NCBI GenBank assembly: GCA_021732605.1 | Contig: JAKFUS010000012.1 | Location: 90,559-154,558 of the forward strand | Length of the DNA stretch: 64,000 nucleotides | Direction: 5' to 3' | Origin: Betaproteobacteria bacterium | GTDB taxonomy: Bacteria; Pseudomonadota; Gammaproteobacteria; Burkholderiales; SG8-41 | In this document: in pieces, positions 25,470 to 34,638 of the stretch | Numbering within the stretch: position 1 is the first letter of the stretch | How the letters are laid out: each line of letters opens with the position of its first letter | Translations under genes and position numbers: made by a program | Notes under the pieces: generated by a model | Told to the model about the DNA's origin: nothing | What the model saw: the letters and a program-made list of their open reading frames with translations, nothing else | The model's database searches: none

Positions 25470-25886
25470 ATGCGAGTCACGCGCAGCATCGTCATCGACG
25501 AATCCGAACTGGTTGAGCGATTCATCCACGCGTCCGGCCCTGGCGGCCAGAACGTGAACAAGGTTGCCACCGCGGTGGAACTGCGTTTCGATGTCATGCG
25601 TTCACGCGGGTTGTCTGACAGCGTGCGGGCACGCCTGGTTGCACTCGCCGGGAAAAGACTGTCCGGCGACGGCATCCTGATCATTGCCGCGCAGCGCTTC
25701 CGCAGCCAGGCGCGTAACCGCGCCGATGCCCGCGCCCGGCTGGCCGCACTGATCGAGGCCGCCGCCACGCCGCCGAAGCTGCGGCGCGCCACCAAACCAT
25801 CGCGTGCCGCAAAACGGCGGCGCCTCGACGACAAGCACCACACCGGCAGCCGCAAGCGGGAACGCAGCGGCAGCGGCTGGGATTGA
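25470..25886 (+). CDS. arfB: Alternative ribosome-rescue peptidyl-tRNA hydrolase ArfB (YaeJ)
   Basis: A protein of 138 residues. The catalytic GGQ is in HASGPGGQNVNKVATAVELR, as in release factors but without a stop-codon-reading domain. The tail AKRRRLDDKHHTGSRKRERS is the basic C-terminal extension that enters the empty mRNA channel of stalled ribosomes. The start ATG at 25470 gives the usual N-terminus; the frame is open further upstream but without family match. Confidence 0.93.
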   Translation: MRVTRSIVIDESELVERFIHASGPGGQNVNKVATAVELRFDVMRSRGLSDSVRARLVALAGKRLSGDGILIIAAQRFRSQARNRADARARLAALIEAAATPPKLRRATKPSRAAKRRRLDDKHHTGSRKRERSGSGWD

Positions 25887-25900
25887 CCCACTCTTGCCGC

Positions 25901-25930
25901 ACATAAATATTCAATAAAATCAAATATTTA
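25901..25930 (-). repeat. Copy of AT-rich dispersed element
   Basis: The minus strand reads AAATATTTGATTTTATTGAA then TATTTATG, 14 nt after the arfB stop. Confidence 0.65.
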
Positions 25931-26086
25931 ATTAATTCCCGCCAACAAATACCGGATATAAAAAAGCAATGCGGGCCTGTTACACTTCGCAGGCCGCGGG
26001 AATAAAAACACCCGCAAATGCGTTTACGTAAAATGCGTGAAGATTGTTTTGTTCGACTTTTTGTTCATCCAACGGGAGACCCATCA

Positions 26087-26545
26087 ATGAAACAGGTACT
26101 GCTTGCTGCAATCATCGGCACCTCTACCCTGCTCGCCAGCGGCCCTGCCGCAGCGCAAGTCAAACCGGAAGAAATCATCAAGTTCCGGCAGAGCGTCTAC
26201 ACCGTTATCGGCTGGCATGTGCGTCCGCTGGGTGGCATGGTCAAGGGCCAGATCCCGTACAACCAGGCCGAGTTCCTCCGCAACGCCGAAATCGTCGCCG
26301 ACATGAGCAAGATCGCGCCGCATGCCTTCCCCGCCGGCTCTGATACCGGAGCCACCACCCGCGCCAAACCGGAAATCTGGTCGGATGCCGCGGGCTTCAA
26401 AAAGGTGATGGACAACTTCCAGGCCGAAGCCGCCAAACTCGCTGAAGTTGCCAAGACTGCCACCTCGGTAGATCAAGTGCGTGGCCAGTTCGGCGCATTA
26501 GGTAAATCCTGTGGCGCCTGTCACGACAACTACAGAACCAAGTAA
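26087..26545 (+). CDS. Cytochrome c' (periplasmic c-type cytochrome)
   Basis: A protein of 152 residues with a signal peptide ending at AAAQ. The four-helix cytochrome c' pattern starts KPEEIIKFRQSVYTVIGWH, and heme is attached at the C-terminal CGACH (KSCGACHDNY). This class binds NO or takes part in electron transfer. The start ATG at 26087 follows CGGGAG. It shares a bidirectional terminator with the convergent cytochrome b561 gene; the pair may be functional partners, as seen in other betaproteobacteria. Confidence 0.93.
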   Translation: MKQVLLAAIIGTSTLLASGPAAAQVKPEEIIKFRQSVYTVIGWHVRPLGGMVKGQIPYNQAEFLRNAEIVADMSKIAPHAFPAGSDTGATTRAKPEIWSDAAGFKKVMDNFQAEAAKLAEVAKTATSVDQVRGQFGALGKSCGACHDNYRTK

Positions 26546-26558
26546 TCCGCAGCAATCG

Positions 26559-26590
26559 TGAAAAAAGCCGCCCGCGGGCGGCTTTTTTCA
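26559..26590. terminator. Bidirectional Rho-independent terminator
   Basis: A perfect 32-bp palindrome: TGAAAAAAGCCGCCCG and its exact complement. It gives A- and T-tracts on both sides and so serves both the cytochrome c' gene and the convergent cytochrome b561 gene. Confidence 0.95.
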
Positions 26591-26604
26591 TGGCTACAGG
26601 CGGT

Positions 26605-27276
26605 TTAATAATTCACCAGAAACCAGACCCCCGCCGCGCAAAAGGCAAGCAGCACGATGGCAATACCGAGGCTGCGCATCGGCGCCGCAGCCACACCCGC
26701 CGGCAGGAGCTTGCGACCGGTGAACATCGGCTTGATCAGGTTTTCCGATTTGTAGATCAGGTAATACAAAACTGCGCCGACATGGACGACGATCAGCGCC
26801 AGCAACACGTTGAAATTGTACTTGTGGATGGTCGTCAGCCGGTCGCTCAATTCCTTGGATACATGTTTGAACAGCGGCCCCTCATTGATGATGTCGTCGT
26901 TGGCGAACAGCCCCGTGCCCGCCTGCGCCAGCACGCAGAGCAGGATCAGCACCACGCTGATGCCGCCCAGGGGATTGTGACCGGCGAATTTCGCCGCGGT
27001 GCGCGATGGCAGTGTCTTGATATAGCCGATCAACGCGCGCGGCCCGTAGATGAAATCGCTGAAGCGGGCATGGGTGCTGCCAACAAAGCCCCAGAGGATG
27101 CGGAACAGTACCAGCGTCAGAATCGTGTAACCCGAATACATGTGCCAGGTCATCCAGTCCATCTTGTTGGATAGCCATGAAAAAGCAATCAGCAGCACCA
27201 GCATCCAGTGAAATAGTCGCACCGGGATATCCCAAACCGGCACCGCCGTGCTTCCCTCCTGCTGCGTTTGCGCCAT
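26605..27276 (-). CDS. Cytochrome b561-family membrane protein
   Basis: A protein of 223 residues with four to five membrane segments. Heme-ligand His candidates are in VRLFHWMLVLLIAFSW, TWHMYSGYTILTL, RLTTIHKYNFNVLLALIVVH and the following helix. This is the Ni/Fe-hydrogenase-type b561 fold, which typically takes electrons from quinol and gives them to a soluble cytochrome. It is convergent with the cytochrome c' gene, which could be its partner. Confidence 0.9.
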   Translation of the reverse strand: MAQTQQEGSTAVPVWDIPVRLFHWMLVLLIAFSWLSNKMDWMTWHMYSGYTILTLVLFRILWGFVGSTHARFSDFIYGPRALIGYIKTLPSRTAAKFAGHNPLGGISVVLILLCVLAQAGTGLFANDDIINEGPLFKHVSKELSDRLTTIHKYNFNVLLALIVVHVGAVLYYLIYKSENLIKPMFTGRKLLPAGVAAAPMRSLGIAIVLLAFCAAGVWFLVNY

Positions 27277-27328
27277 GACGCGTCCCCTTAAACAGTCAAT
27301 TGATCCGTAAACGGCTGCGGCAACCCTA

Positions 27329-29473
27329 TCACAGCACCACCATCTCTTTCAGCGTCACGTAGTCCACCTTGCCCGAGCCGAGCAGAGGCAAGTCATCCAC
27401 CTTGACCACACGCCGCGCCACCGCCAGATCCTGCGCGTTGATCTGCCGCGCGGCCTGTTGCAGCGCGATGCGATCGAGCACCGGATCGGTAGTCAACAGC
27501 ACCGTGCTTTCACCGGAACGTGTCATCTCGACCACCGCCGCGTGTTTGTATCCGGGTGAGGCGTGATAGGCGATGGATTCGACACGCTCCAGCGACACCA
27601 TTTCACCGGCGATCTTGGCGAAACGCTTGACCCGGCCGTGCACGGTGACGAAACCGTCCGCGTCGACACTGACCACGTCACCGGTGTTGTGCCAGCCGAC
27701 GCCCACCTCGGATCGCGGTGCCTGCATCACACCCGGGGCGTCGTAAAAGAAATAACCCTGCATCAGGTTGGGGCCGCGCACGTGCAGCACACCGCCCTGA
27801 GTGATGCCCGGCACCGGCACGATGCGGTATTCCATGCCCGGCAGGAAGCGGCCGACGGTGCCGGCGCAGAAGGTCAGCGGCGCGTTGAAGGCCATCGCCG
27901 GCCCGCATTCGGTGGCGCCGTACCCTTCATGCACACGCAACCCGAATTTGGCAAACCACAGTTGCGTCACTTCCGGGTGCAGTTTTTCACCGCCGGAAAT
28001 GACAAAACGCATGCGGTAGAAATCATAGGGATGGGCCTGCCGCGCGTAATTGCCGAGGAAGGTGCTGGTGCCGAAAATGTAGGTGCAGTCCCGGCTGTAG
28101 GCGTATTCCGGGATCACCCTGTAATGCAGCGGGTTGGTGTAGAGGAACAGCCTCGTGCCGGTCAGCAGCGGCATCAGCGTGCCGACAACGAGGCCGAAGA
28201 TGTGGTACATCGGCAGCGCGTTCAGGTATTTATCATCCGGCCCGAAGTCGATCACCGCGCGCAACTGCGCCATCGCGGCAAGCATGCCGTCGTGCGACAG
28301 CGCCACACCCTTGGGCCGCGCCTCCGAACCCGAGGTGAACAGCACCACTGCAGTTGACGCCGGATCCTGCGCCGGCAATGCTTGAAGTGGCCGCAGCATC
28401 GCGTAGAGGATCCACAGCTTGTCGGACAGCGTCAGCGTTTCGCGCAAATCCTCAAGGTAAACAACGCGGCAGGCAGCCACGCCGGCAAGCAACGGCTCGA
28501 GCTTGGCCGCGGCAATGAAACTGCGCGAGGTGATGACGGTCCTGATCGTCGCCGCCACACAGGCGCCGCGCAATGATTCGATGCCGCTGGAATAGTTGAG
28601 CATCGCCGCCACCCGGCCGCGCGACACCAGACCGAAGACCAGGCACACCGTGGCGCCGAGATTGGGCAGCAGCACACCCACCCGCTCACCCGGCTCGGTG
28701 AATTTTGCGGTCAGCCGGCCCAGCGCCAGACTGCCTTTCAGCAGATCGGCATAAGTCCGCACCTGCCCCCGGACATCCTCAATGATGTGGTTGCGGCGGC
28801 CGTGCAGTGCAACCGCGCCCAGCAAGGCGCAGAACAGCGCCCGACGCGGCTCGGCATCGGCCATGGCCCGCTGCATCAGCGCCTGCAGTTCATCGTTCAT
28901 GCGCCGCCGGCGGGTACCGGCAACTCCGCCGGCATCAGCGGAAGATATCGACACAGCGGGCCGTGAAAACTGCGCCGAGGGCTGGATCACCAGCGTCACC
29001 CGCTGCAGCCAGCGATGCGGCCAGCGCGCGCTGGTCACTGCCCAGCGCGTATGCAACATGCCCTGAATGCGCAGCGGAACAACATCTGCTTCGGCGCGCA
29101 AGGCCACCACGCCGGCAGCGCCATAGACCTTCATTGTGCTGCCGGTGGTGGTCGCCCGCTCCTGCGGGAACATCACCACCGGCCGCCCGGCACGCGCCTC
29201 ACGCACCAGTCGTTTGATGGCATCGCCGCCGACGGCGGGTTCGGCGCAATCCGCGACACGCCGCACCAGCACGCCGATCCAGTGCTTTGCCAAGGTCTGC
29301 GGCAGCACGATCAGGGGATTGCCCGGCAGGAACAGTGCCGCCAGCAGCGGATCGAGCAGCGAATCGCAATTGGCCAGTACCAATGGCCGGCCGCGCGTCA
29401 ACTGGCTGCCGTGTCCGGTGACCGACACCCGGAACAACATGCCCAGCAACAATTTCAGTAGGGTGCGCAGCAT
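27329..29473 (-). CDS. Aas-like fusion: degenerate PlsC acyltransferase domain plus acyl-ACP/CoA synthetase
   Basis: A protein of 714 residues. Residues ~1-175 resemble the lysophosphatidyl acyltransferase domain of Aas, but the catalytic NHX4D is NCDSLLD (His36 to Cys) and FPEGR is FPQER. The second part (~215-714) is an intact AMP-forming synthetase with VLFTSGSEARPKGVALSHDG, YGATECGPAMAFN and HNTGDVVSVDADGFVTVHGR. The synthetase would activate free fatty acids. It is divergent from rpfF by 366 bp. In DSF producers the acyl-ligase RpfB handles free fatty acids made by RpfF, so a role in signal turnover or precursor supply is likely. The acyltransferase half is probably inactive or has changed function. 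Confidence 0.85.
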   Translation of the reverse strand: MLRTLLKLLLGMLFRVSVTGHGSQLTRGRPLVLANCDSLLDPLLAALFLPGNPLIVLPQTLAKHWIGVLVRRVADCAEPAVGGDAIKRLVREARAGRPVVMFPQERATTTGSTMKVYGAAGVVALRAEADVVPLRIQGMLHTRWAVTSARWPHRWLQRVTLVIQPSAQFSRPAVSISSADAGGVAGTRRRRMNDELQALMQRAMADAEPRRALFCALLGAVALHGRRNHIIEDVRGQVRTYADLLKGSLALGRLTAKFTEPGERVGVLLPNLGATVCLVFGLVSRGRVAAMLNYSSGIESLRGACVAATIRTVITSRSFIAAAKLEPLLAGVAACRVVYLEDLRETLTLSDKLWILYAMLRPLQALPAQDPASTAVVLFTSGSEARPKGVALSHDGMLAAMAQLRAVIDFGPDDKYLNALPMYHIFGLVVGTLMPLLTGTRLFLYTNPLHYRVIPEYAYSRDCTYIFGTSTFLGNYARQAHPYDFYRMRFVISGGEKLHPEVTQLWFAKFGLRVHEGYGATECGPAMAFNAPLTFCAGTVGRFLPGMEYRIVPVPGITQGGVLHVRGPNLMQGYFFYDAPGVMQAPRSEVGVGWHNTGDVVSVDADGFVTVHGRVKRFAKIAGEMVSLERVESIAYHASPGYKHAAVVEMTRSGESTVLLTTDPVLDRIALQQAARQINAQDLAVARRVVKVDDLPLLGSGKVDYVTLKEMVVL

Positions 29474-29839
29474 GTGCTGATCCGGGGCGATCTCCGAATG
29501 GTTCTGAATGATGTTGGAATCAGCGCATGGTTGTAACGGCTAGTCACGCAGTAGTCAAACATTCAGCCCAGTTCCGGATGCTTAGCCGCGGTATGGCATT
29601 TCCTGCCACCACGACCCGCATGACACTGGAATCACGCAATAAATACTCCATCTTGGGCCAAACCTGCCAATTCCCCGCTATCTAGCGATTGCAACTTATT
29701 GTTTTTATTGGTATTTTTTAAAACCTCTCATTTTGTTAGATTTGCCTGCCGCCACTTCCTGCTCTCTAATTCCATTCATGGAAGCGAACGACTTCCACTC
29801 ACTTATTAATCGACTCAATAACCACAGGGAATCGCCATC
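29474..29839. other. Divergent intergenic region between the acyl-ACP synthetase gene and rpfF
   Basis: 366 bp with an AT-rich element at 29693-29723 and no gene. It must hold the promoters of both divergent genes, which would allow joint control of signal synthesis and fatty-acid activation. Confidence 0.55.
29693..29723 (+). repeat. Copy of AT-rich dispersed element
   Basis: AACTTATTGTTTTTATTGGT then ATTTTTTAAAA. The first 18 bases match the copy inside the res gene at 58580. Confidence 0.75.
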
Positions 29840-30766
29840 ATGGAAATGCAAGTACCTGCCGCAGTAATCGACGTCCACCACGCCGTCGTCCGCCCGGTGT
29901 TCCACGCCGACACCGAGTTCCGCTTCTCACCGCAACTGCACGCGCACTTCGACCGGCCCACTCGCGCCCTGTGGTCACGCTGGACCGCCGCACCGCGGCC
30001 CTGCTTCAACCAGGGCCTGCTCTCCGACATTGACGCCTATTACAATTTCCTCGCTGACAGCGACGGGCAGATCGACTGCGGTGACACCACTGAAACCATC
30101 GAATATGTGATCCTCGCCTCCGGCATGCCCGGTGTCTTCAACCTCGGTGGCGACCTCGACCTGTTCCGCCAGAAAATCGAGCGCCGCGACCGTGCTTCGC
30201 TGTCCGCCTACGGCCGTGCCTGCATCGACGTGCTGTATCGCAATTACATCGGCCACGGCCTGCCGGTCACCACCGTGTCGCTGGTGCAGGGAGAATGTCT
30301 GGGCGGCGGTTTCGAAGCCGCGTTATCGAGCGACGTCATCGTCGCCGAAAAAAGCTCGCGCTTCGGTTTCCCGGAAATCCTGTTCAACCTGTTCCCGGGC
30401 ATGGGCGCGTACTCCTTCCTCGACCGCAAGGTCGGGCAGCGCACCGCGGAAGCCATCATCTCTTCCGGCAAGATCTACAGCGCCGAAGAAATGCGCGATC
30501 TGGGCGTCATCGACGTCGTGGCGGAAGACGGCGCGGGTGAGGCCGCGGTCAACGCACTGATCAAGCAGCGCAGCCGTTCCCGCAACGGCATGGCCGCTCT
30601 GGCCGCCGTGCGCCGTCGGGTGCATCAGATCACCTATGACGAGCTGCTGGACGTGGTCGGGGTCTGGGTCGAAGCCGCACTGCGTCTGACCACGCGTGAC
30701 CTGAAGCTGATGCAGCGGCTGGTGTCCCGGCAAAACGGCCTGCAGGAGCCTGCAGTTGTCCACTGA
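29840..30766 (+). CDS. rpfF: RpfF-type DSF synthase (crotonase family)
   Basis: A protein of 308 residues. The crotonase core contains GECLGGGFEAALSSDVIVAE and FGFPEILFNLFPGMGAYSFL. Glu159 and Glu179 match the two catalytic glutamates of Xanthomonas RpfF (E141 and E161) in context and 20-residue spacing. The enzyme dehydrates 3-hydroxyacyl-ACP and releases the cis-2-unsaturated fatty acid, the DSF/BDSF quorum signal. ATG 29840 has AGGGA ahead. The rest also aligns with RpfF, for example IYSAEEMRDLGVIDVVAEDG. Neighbours are a fatty-acid synthetase (divergent) and a c-di-GMP-type regulator (downstream), so this is a complete candidate signalling module. Confidence 0.93.
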   Translation: MEMQVPAAVIDVHHAVVRPVFHADTEFRFSPQLHAHFDRPTRALWSRWTAAPRPCFNQGLLSDIDAYYNFLADSDGQIDCGDTTETIEYVILASGMPGVFNLGGDLDLFRQKIERRDRASLSAYGRACIDVLYRNYIGHGLPVTTVSLVQGECLGGGFEAALSSDVIVAEKSSRFGFPEILFNLFPGMGAYSFLDRKVGQRTAEAIISSGKIYSAEEMRDLGVIDVVAEDGAGEAAVNALIKQRSRSRNGMAALAAVRRRVHQITYDELLDVVGVWVEAALRLTTRDLKLMQRLVSRQNGLQEPAVVH

Positions 30767-30896
30767 GGTCGTTGGTTAGTCCTAAAAACCGGAAAATCGC
30801 GTGAAAAAACATCAACAGCCGGGGCCTGCCAATCAAGGCTCTGCTAGACTGCCCGTCAAACAGTTTTTGTCCCCCGGAAGACCCGAGACCGAGCGC

Positions 30897-32831
30897 ATGT
30901 CCGATCAGGATCATTACACCATCGAGCAGACCTCGCAGTTGCTCGGCATCTCGGCGCCGAAACTGCGGCGCTGGGATGAACAGGGCATCCTCGGCGCACA
31001 ACGCACCGAGGGCGGCCACCGCCGTTACCCGAAGGAAGTGATCGACCGCCTGATCCTCGCCAACGGCGGCGCATTTGCCGAAAAAAACTCGCGCGAACTG
31101 GCCAGCATCAAGAAAACACTCGCTGAAAAACGCCGGATCATCCAGTTGCTGATCGAAAGCGAGGGCCGTTACCGCGACCTCGTCGAAACCTCGCATGACC
31201 TGATCTGGCAGACCGATACCGAAGGACGCTTTACCTACCTCAATGCCGCGGCCCACGAAATTTTCGGGCTGGCGCCGCGTGACCTGATCGGGCGCTGCTT
31301 TTTCAGTTTCGAGACCAACGGCGCGCATGTGCCCAACCGCCGCTTCCTGTCGGCATTGCGCCGCAGCGGCGAGGTGCAGAACCATGTGACCCACTTGAGC
31401 ACCGCACGCGGCGAGGATCGCTGGATTGGCATCAACGCACGGATCACCCGCGATGAAATGGGTGAAATGCTCGGTATCCGCGGCACTGCCCGCGACGTCA
31501 CCGAACAGCACCTGTCGAGCCGCCGCGCTGAACACGTCGCCTTGCATGATGCACTGACCGACCTGCCCAACCGCGGCGCGCTGCAGCGTGAGGTCGAAGC
31601 CGCGCTGCTGACCGGTCAGGCCGGCGCGATCGTGATGATCGACATGGACCATTTCAAACGCATCAACACGGTGTTCGGCCACGGCGCCGGAGACCAGCTG
31701 GTGCTCGGCCTGTCCGGGGTTCTGCGCAGCGTTGCCCGCGACCGCAAAGGCGAATTATTTCGCGTCGGCGAAGACCAGTTCGTGCTGCATCTGCCAGAAT
31801 CGCGCCGTGAAGACGCGCAGGTCGCTTCAGCCATCGCGCTGGACGCGGTACAGAACTACCGTCTCGAAACCGCGCACAACCGCGTGGTATCCAACATCAC
31901 TGCTTCGATCGGCGTGGCGCTGCATCCGCTGCACGGCGACAACTGGACAACCCTGCTCGCCGCAATGGATGCCGCAACCCACCAGGCCAAGGATCAGGGA
32001 CGCAACCGCGTCGCACTGTTCAACCCCGCATCGGACTCGTTGCGCGCCAATCATCGCCGCACCCAGTGGTCACGACTGATCACCGAAGCGCTGGAGCAGG
32101 ACGAAATTGCGCTGTATGTGCAGCCGGCCGTGGAACTGCGCACCGGTATTGCGATGCACCACGAAATTTTCATGCGCATCCGCGATGAGCACGGTGCATG
32201 GGCCGAAGCGCGGCAGTTCATGGGCAGTGCAGAATCCATGGGTTATGCACCGGCACTGGATCAGCGCGTGCTGACCCGGGTGCTGACCCATATCCACGAA
32301 AACAGCCATCTGCCGCGCCAGCGTTATTCGCTCAACCTCTCGGCAGCGTCGATTTCCGACAACGCCTGGGTCCGCGAACTGGTCGACATTGTAAAAACTT
32401 CGGATGTGCCGGGTGAACGCCTGGTGTTCGAGGTCACCGAAAAATCGGCGATGGAAAACATTGATGCCACGGCGGCCTTCATCGACCAGTTGCGCCCGCT
32501 GGGTGCGCGTTTCGCGCTGGACGATTTCGGCACCGGCTTCAGCTCGTTTTATTATCTGAAGCGCTTCGAGGTCGATTACCTGAAAATTCACAAAAGCTTC
32601 ACCCAGGATCTGCATGACAACGCGGAAAGCCGGGTATTCGTCAAAGCGGTCAACGGTCTCGCCCGCGATCTGAAACGGCAGGTGGTGGCCAAAGGCGTCG
32701 AAAACGCGGAATCCTTGAAACTGCTGAAGGATGCGGGAACACTCTACGCGCAGGGCAAATTCCTGCAGCCGGTGACCCGGCTCGGCGAGGTCAGCACAGC
32801 CACCCGTACGCGCAACAAAAAACGCGCCTGA
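30897..32831 (+). CDS. MerR-HTH / PAS / degenerate GGDEF / EAL regulator, candidate DSF-responsive c-di-GMP protein
   Basis: A protein of 644 residues from ATG 30897. Residues ~1-75 are a MerR-type DNA-binding domain: YTIEQTSQLLGISAPKLRRW and TEGGHRRYPKEVIDRL. A PAS domain (~85-205) follows: YRDLVETSHDLIWQTDTEG. The GGDEF domain (~215-380) has VGEDQF in place of GGDEF, so cyclase activity is unlikely. The EAL domain has EIF instead of EAL but keeps NLSAASISD, EVTE, DDFGTGFSSF, YLKI, GVEN and QGKF, so phosphodiesterase activity is possible. It is 130 bp downstream of rpfF on the same strand. RpfR of Burkholderia has PAS-GGDEF-EAL and binds BDSF; a version with its own DNA-binding head is unusual. 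Confidence 0.88.
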   Translation: MSDQDHYTIEQTSQLLGISAPKLRRWDEQGILGAQRTEGGHRRYPKEVIDRLILANGGAFAEKNSRELASIKKTLAEKRRIIQLLIESEGRYRDLVETSHDLIWQTDTEGRFTYLNAAAHEIFGLAPRDLIGRCFFSFETNGAHVPNRRFLSALRRSGEVQNHVTHLSTARGEDRWIGINARITRDEMGEMLGIRGTARDVTEQHLSSRRAEHVALHDALTDLPNRGALQREVEAALLTGQAGAIVMIDMDHFKRINTVFGHGAGDQLVLGLSGVLRSVARDRKGELFRVGEDQFVLHLPESRREDAQVASAIALDAVQNYRLETAHNRVVSNITASIGVALHPLHGDNWTTLLAAMDAATHQAKDQGRNRVALFNPASDSLRANHRRTQWSRLITEALEQDEIALYVQPAVELRTGIAMHHEIFMRIRDEHGAWAEARQFMGSAESMGYAPALDQRVLTRVLTHIHENSHLPRQRYSLNLSAASISDNAWVRELVDIVKTSDVPGERLVFEVTEKSAMENIDATAAFIDQLRPLGARFALDDFGTGFSSFYYLKRFEVDYLKIHKSFTQDLHDNAESRVFVKAVNGLARDLKRQVVAKGVENAESLKLLKDAGTLYAQGKFLQPVTRLGEVSTATRTRNKKRA

Positions 32832-32844
32832 AACAGCCCTCCGC

Positions 32845-33144
32845 TTACAGTCCCGGCTTGCGCCAGAGATATCGCCAGACAAAACCGGGATAGGCGAACA
32901 CCAAAAACAGGCAGGCGGTGATCGCGTAAAACTCCCAGCGCTGGGGATGCACCTGGCCGATACGGCTTTCCATCAGCCAGGCCACGCCGCCGGCGATGGC
33001 ATACAGCACGATCAATTCCAGCAGCCGCCAGCCCAGGGCTTTATTACCGTCGGTGCGTTTGACGAAAAAAATACGCTCGGTGAAAAACGGCAGGTTGGCG
33101 AATACCAGTGCCAGCAGCAGGAGCGCCGCGGTGCTCCAGTCCAT
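32845..33144 (-). CDS. DUF2818 membrane protein at the end of the nuo operon
   Basis: A protein of 99 residues with three membrane segments. ALLLLALVFANLPFFTER at the start and FYAITACLFLVFAYPGFVWR at the end are typical of DUF2818. This gene regularly follows nuoN in betaproteobacteria, as here (24-nt gap), and is thought to be linked to complex I assembly, without proof. Confidence 0.92.
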   Translation of the reverse strand: MDWSTAALLLLALVFANLPFFTERIFFVKRTDGNKALGWRLLELIVLYAIAGGVAWLMESRIGQVHPQRWEFYAITACLFLVFAYPGFVWRYLWRKPGL

Positions 33145-33168
33145 GAAAGTCGGGGCCTGAATCCGCGC

Positions 33169-34617
33169 CTAGATCGAAGCGCGGACGGCTTCGATACAGA
33201 GCACCATCAGCGGCTGCGGCGCGATGCCCAGCACCAGCATCGCGAGGCCGTTGACTGTCAGCAGCGCCCGCACGTCGCCCGAAGCCGTCACCGGCGCGTG
33301 ATCCAGCGGGGCGTCGAAATACATCAGCTTGACGATGCGCAGGTAGTAGAAGGCGCCGATCAGCGAGAACACCACCGCGATCACCGCCACCCACCACCAG
33401 CCGATCTGCACCACGGCCTGCAGCACCGACAGTTTGGCGTAGAAGCCGACCGTCGGCGGAATGCCCGCCATCGAAAACATCAGCAGCAGCATCAGGAAGG
33501 CGTACCACGGACTGCGCTGATTGAGACCTTTGTAGTCGTCAAGGTTCTCCGCCTCGAAACCGTCACGACTCAGCAGCAGGATGATGCCAAAGGCGCCGAG
33601 CGTCATCAGCACGTAGACCACGACGTAGAACATGCCGGCGCCGTAACCATCGATGGTGCCGGACAACACGCCGAGCAGCAGGAAACCCATGTGCGAAATC
33701 GTCGAATACGCCAGCATGCGCTTCAGGTTGGTTTGCATGATCGCAGCCAGATTGCCGATGGCCAGCGACAGCACCGCCATGATCAGCAGCATCTGCCGCC
33801 ATTCCTCGACCAGCGCATCGGCGCCCATTGCCTGTGCCAGCAGGCGCATCACGATGGCAAACGCAGCAAACTTGGGGGCGGAACCGATGAACAGCGTTAC
33901 CGCGGTGGGCGCGCCCTGATAGACGTCGGGCACCCACATGTGGAAGGGCACCGCGCCGAGCTTGAAGCCCAGGCCGGCGACGATAAACACCAGCCCGAAC
34001 ACCAGTACCGCCTGCGCGCGCACGCCTTCTGCGGACGATTGCGCGAGTTCGGTGATTTCCAGAGTGCCGGTGGCGCCGTAGAGCATCGACATGCCGTAGA
34101 GCAGCATCCCTGAGGCCAGCGCGCCGAGCACAAAGTATTTCATCGCCGCCTCGGTCGCCTGCACCGAGTCGCGCTGAAGTGCGACCATCGCGTAGAGGGA
34201 CAAGGACAGCAGTTCCAGGCCCAGATACAGCGTCAGCAGGTGGTTGGCCGAGATCATCACCATCATGCCCAGCGTCGCGAACAGCGCCAGCGTGAAGAAT
34301 TCGCCGCGGAACATGCCGCGCGCTGCGGTGTAAGCCCGGGCGTAGACCAGTATGGTGATCACCGCCAGACAGGTCAGCAGCTTCAATGCGTCGGCCATCA
34401 GGTCGTCGACGAACATGCCGCTGAAGGTGTAAACCGGTTCGGCATTGCCGGTGAAAAAGGTCAGTATCGCGCAGCCGGCGAGCGTGAACTGGGTCAGGCC
34501 GTAGGTGAAGACGCGGTTGTCATCGCTGATGAACAGGTCAACGATCAGGATCAGGCAGGCCATCACCAGCAGGAACAGCTCGGGATAGGCGGGCCACAAT
34601 GGGGTGATGTATTGCAT
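33169..34617 (-). CDS. nuoN: NADH-quinone oxidoreductase subunit N
   Basis: A protein of 482 residues, an antiporter-like proton-channel subunit of complex I with about 14 membrane helices. Conserved stretches include [35 protein letters not shown] and [19 protein letters not shown], with the functional lysines and glutamate in these helices. It is the last nuo gene in the standard A-to-N order. Confidence 0.97.
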   Translation of the reverse strand: MQYITPLWPAYPELFLLVMACLILIVDLFISDDNRVFTYGLTQFTLAGCAILTFFTGNAEPVYTFSGMFVDDLMADALKLLTCLAVITILVYARAYTAARGMFRGEFFTLALFATLGMMVMISANHLLTLYLGLELLSLSLYAMVALQRDSVQATEAAMKYFVLGALASGMLLYGMSMLYGATGTLEITELAQSSAEGVRAQAVLVFGLVFIVAGLGFKLGAVPFHMWVPDVYQGAPTAVTLFIGSAPKFAAFAIVMRLLAQAMGADALVEEWRQMLLIMAVLSLAIGNLAAIMQTNLKRMLAYSTISHMGFLLLGVLSGTIDGYGAGMFYVVVYVLMTLGAFGIILLLSRDGFEAENLDDYKGLNQRSPWYAFLMLLLMFSMAGIPPTVGFYAKLSVLQAVVQIGWWWVAVIAVVFSLIGAFYYLRIVKLMYFDAPLDHAPVTASGDVRALLTVNGLAMLVLGIAPQPLMVLCIEAVRASI

Positions 34618-34638
34618 CGTTTTTTACCTGATCGTGGC

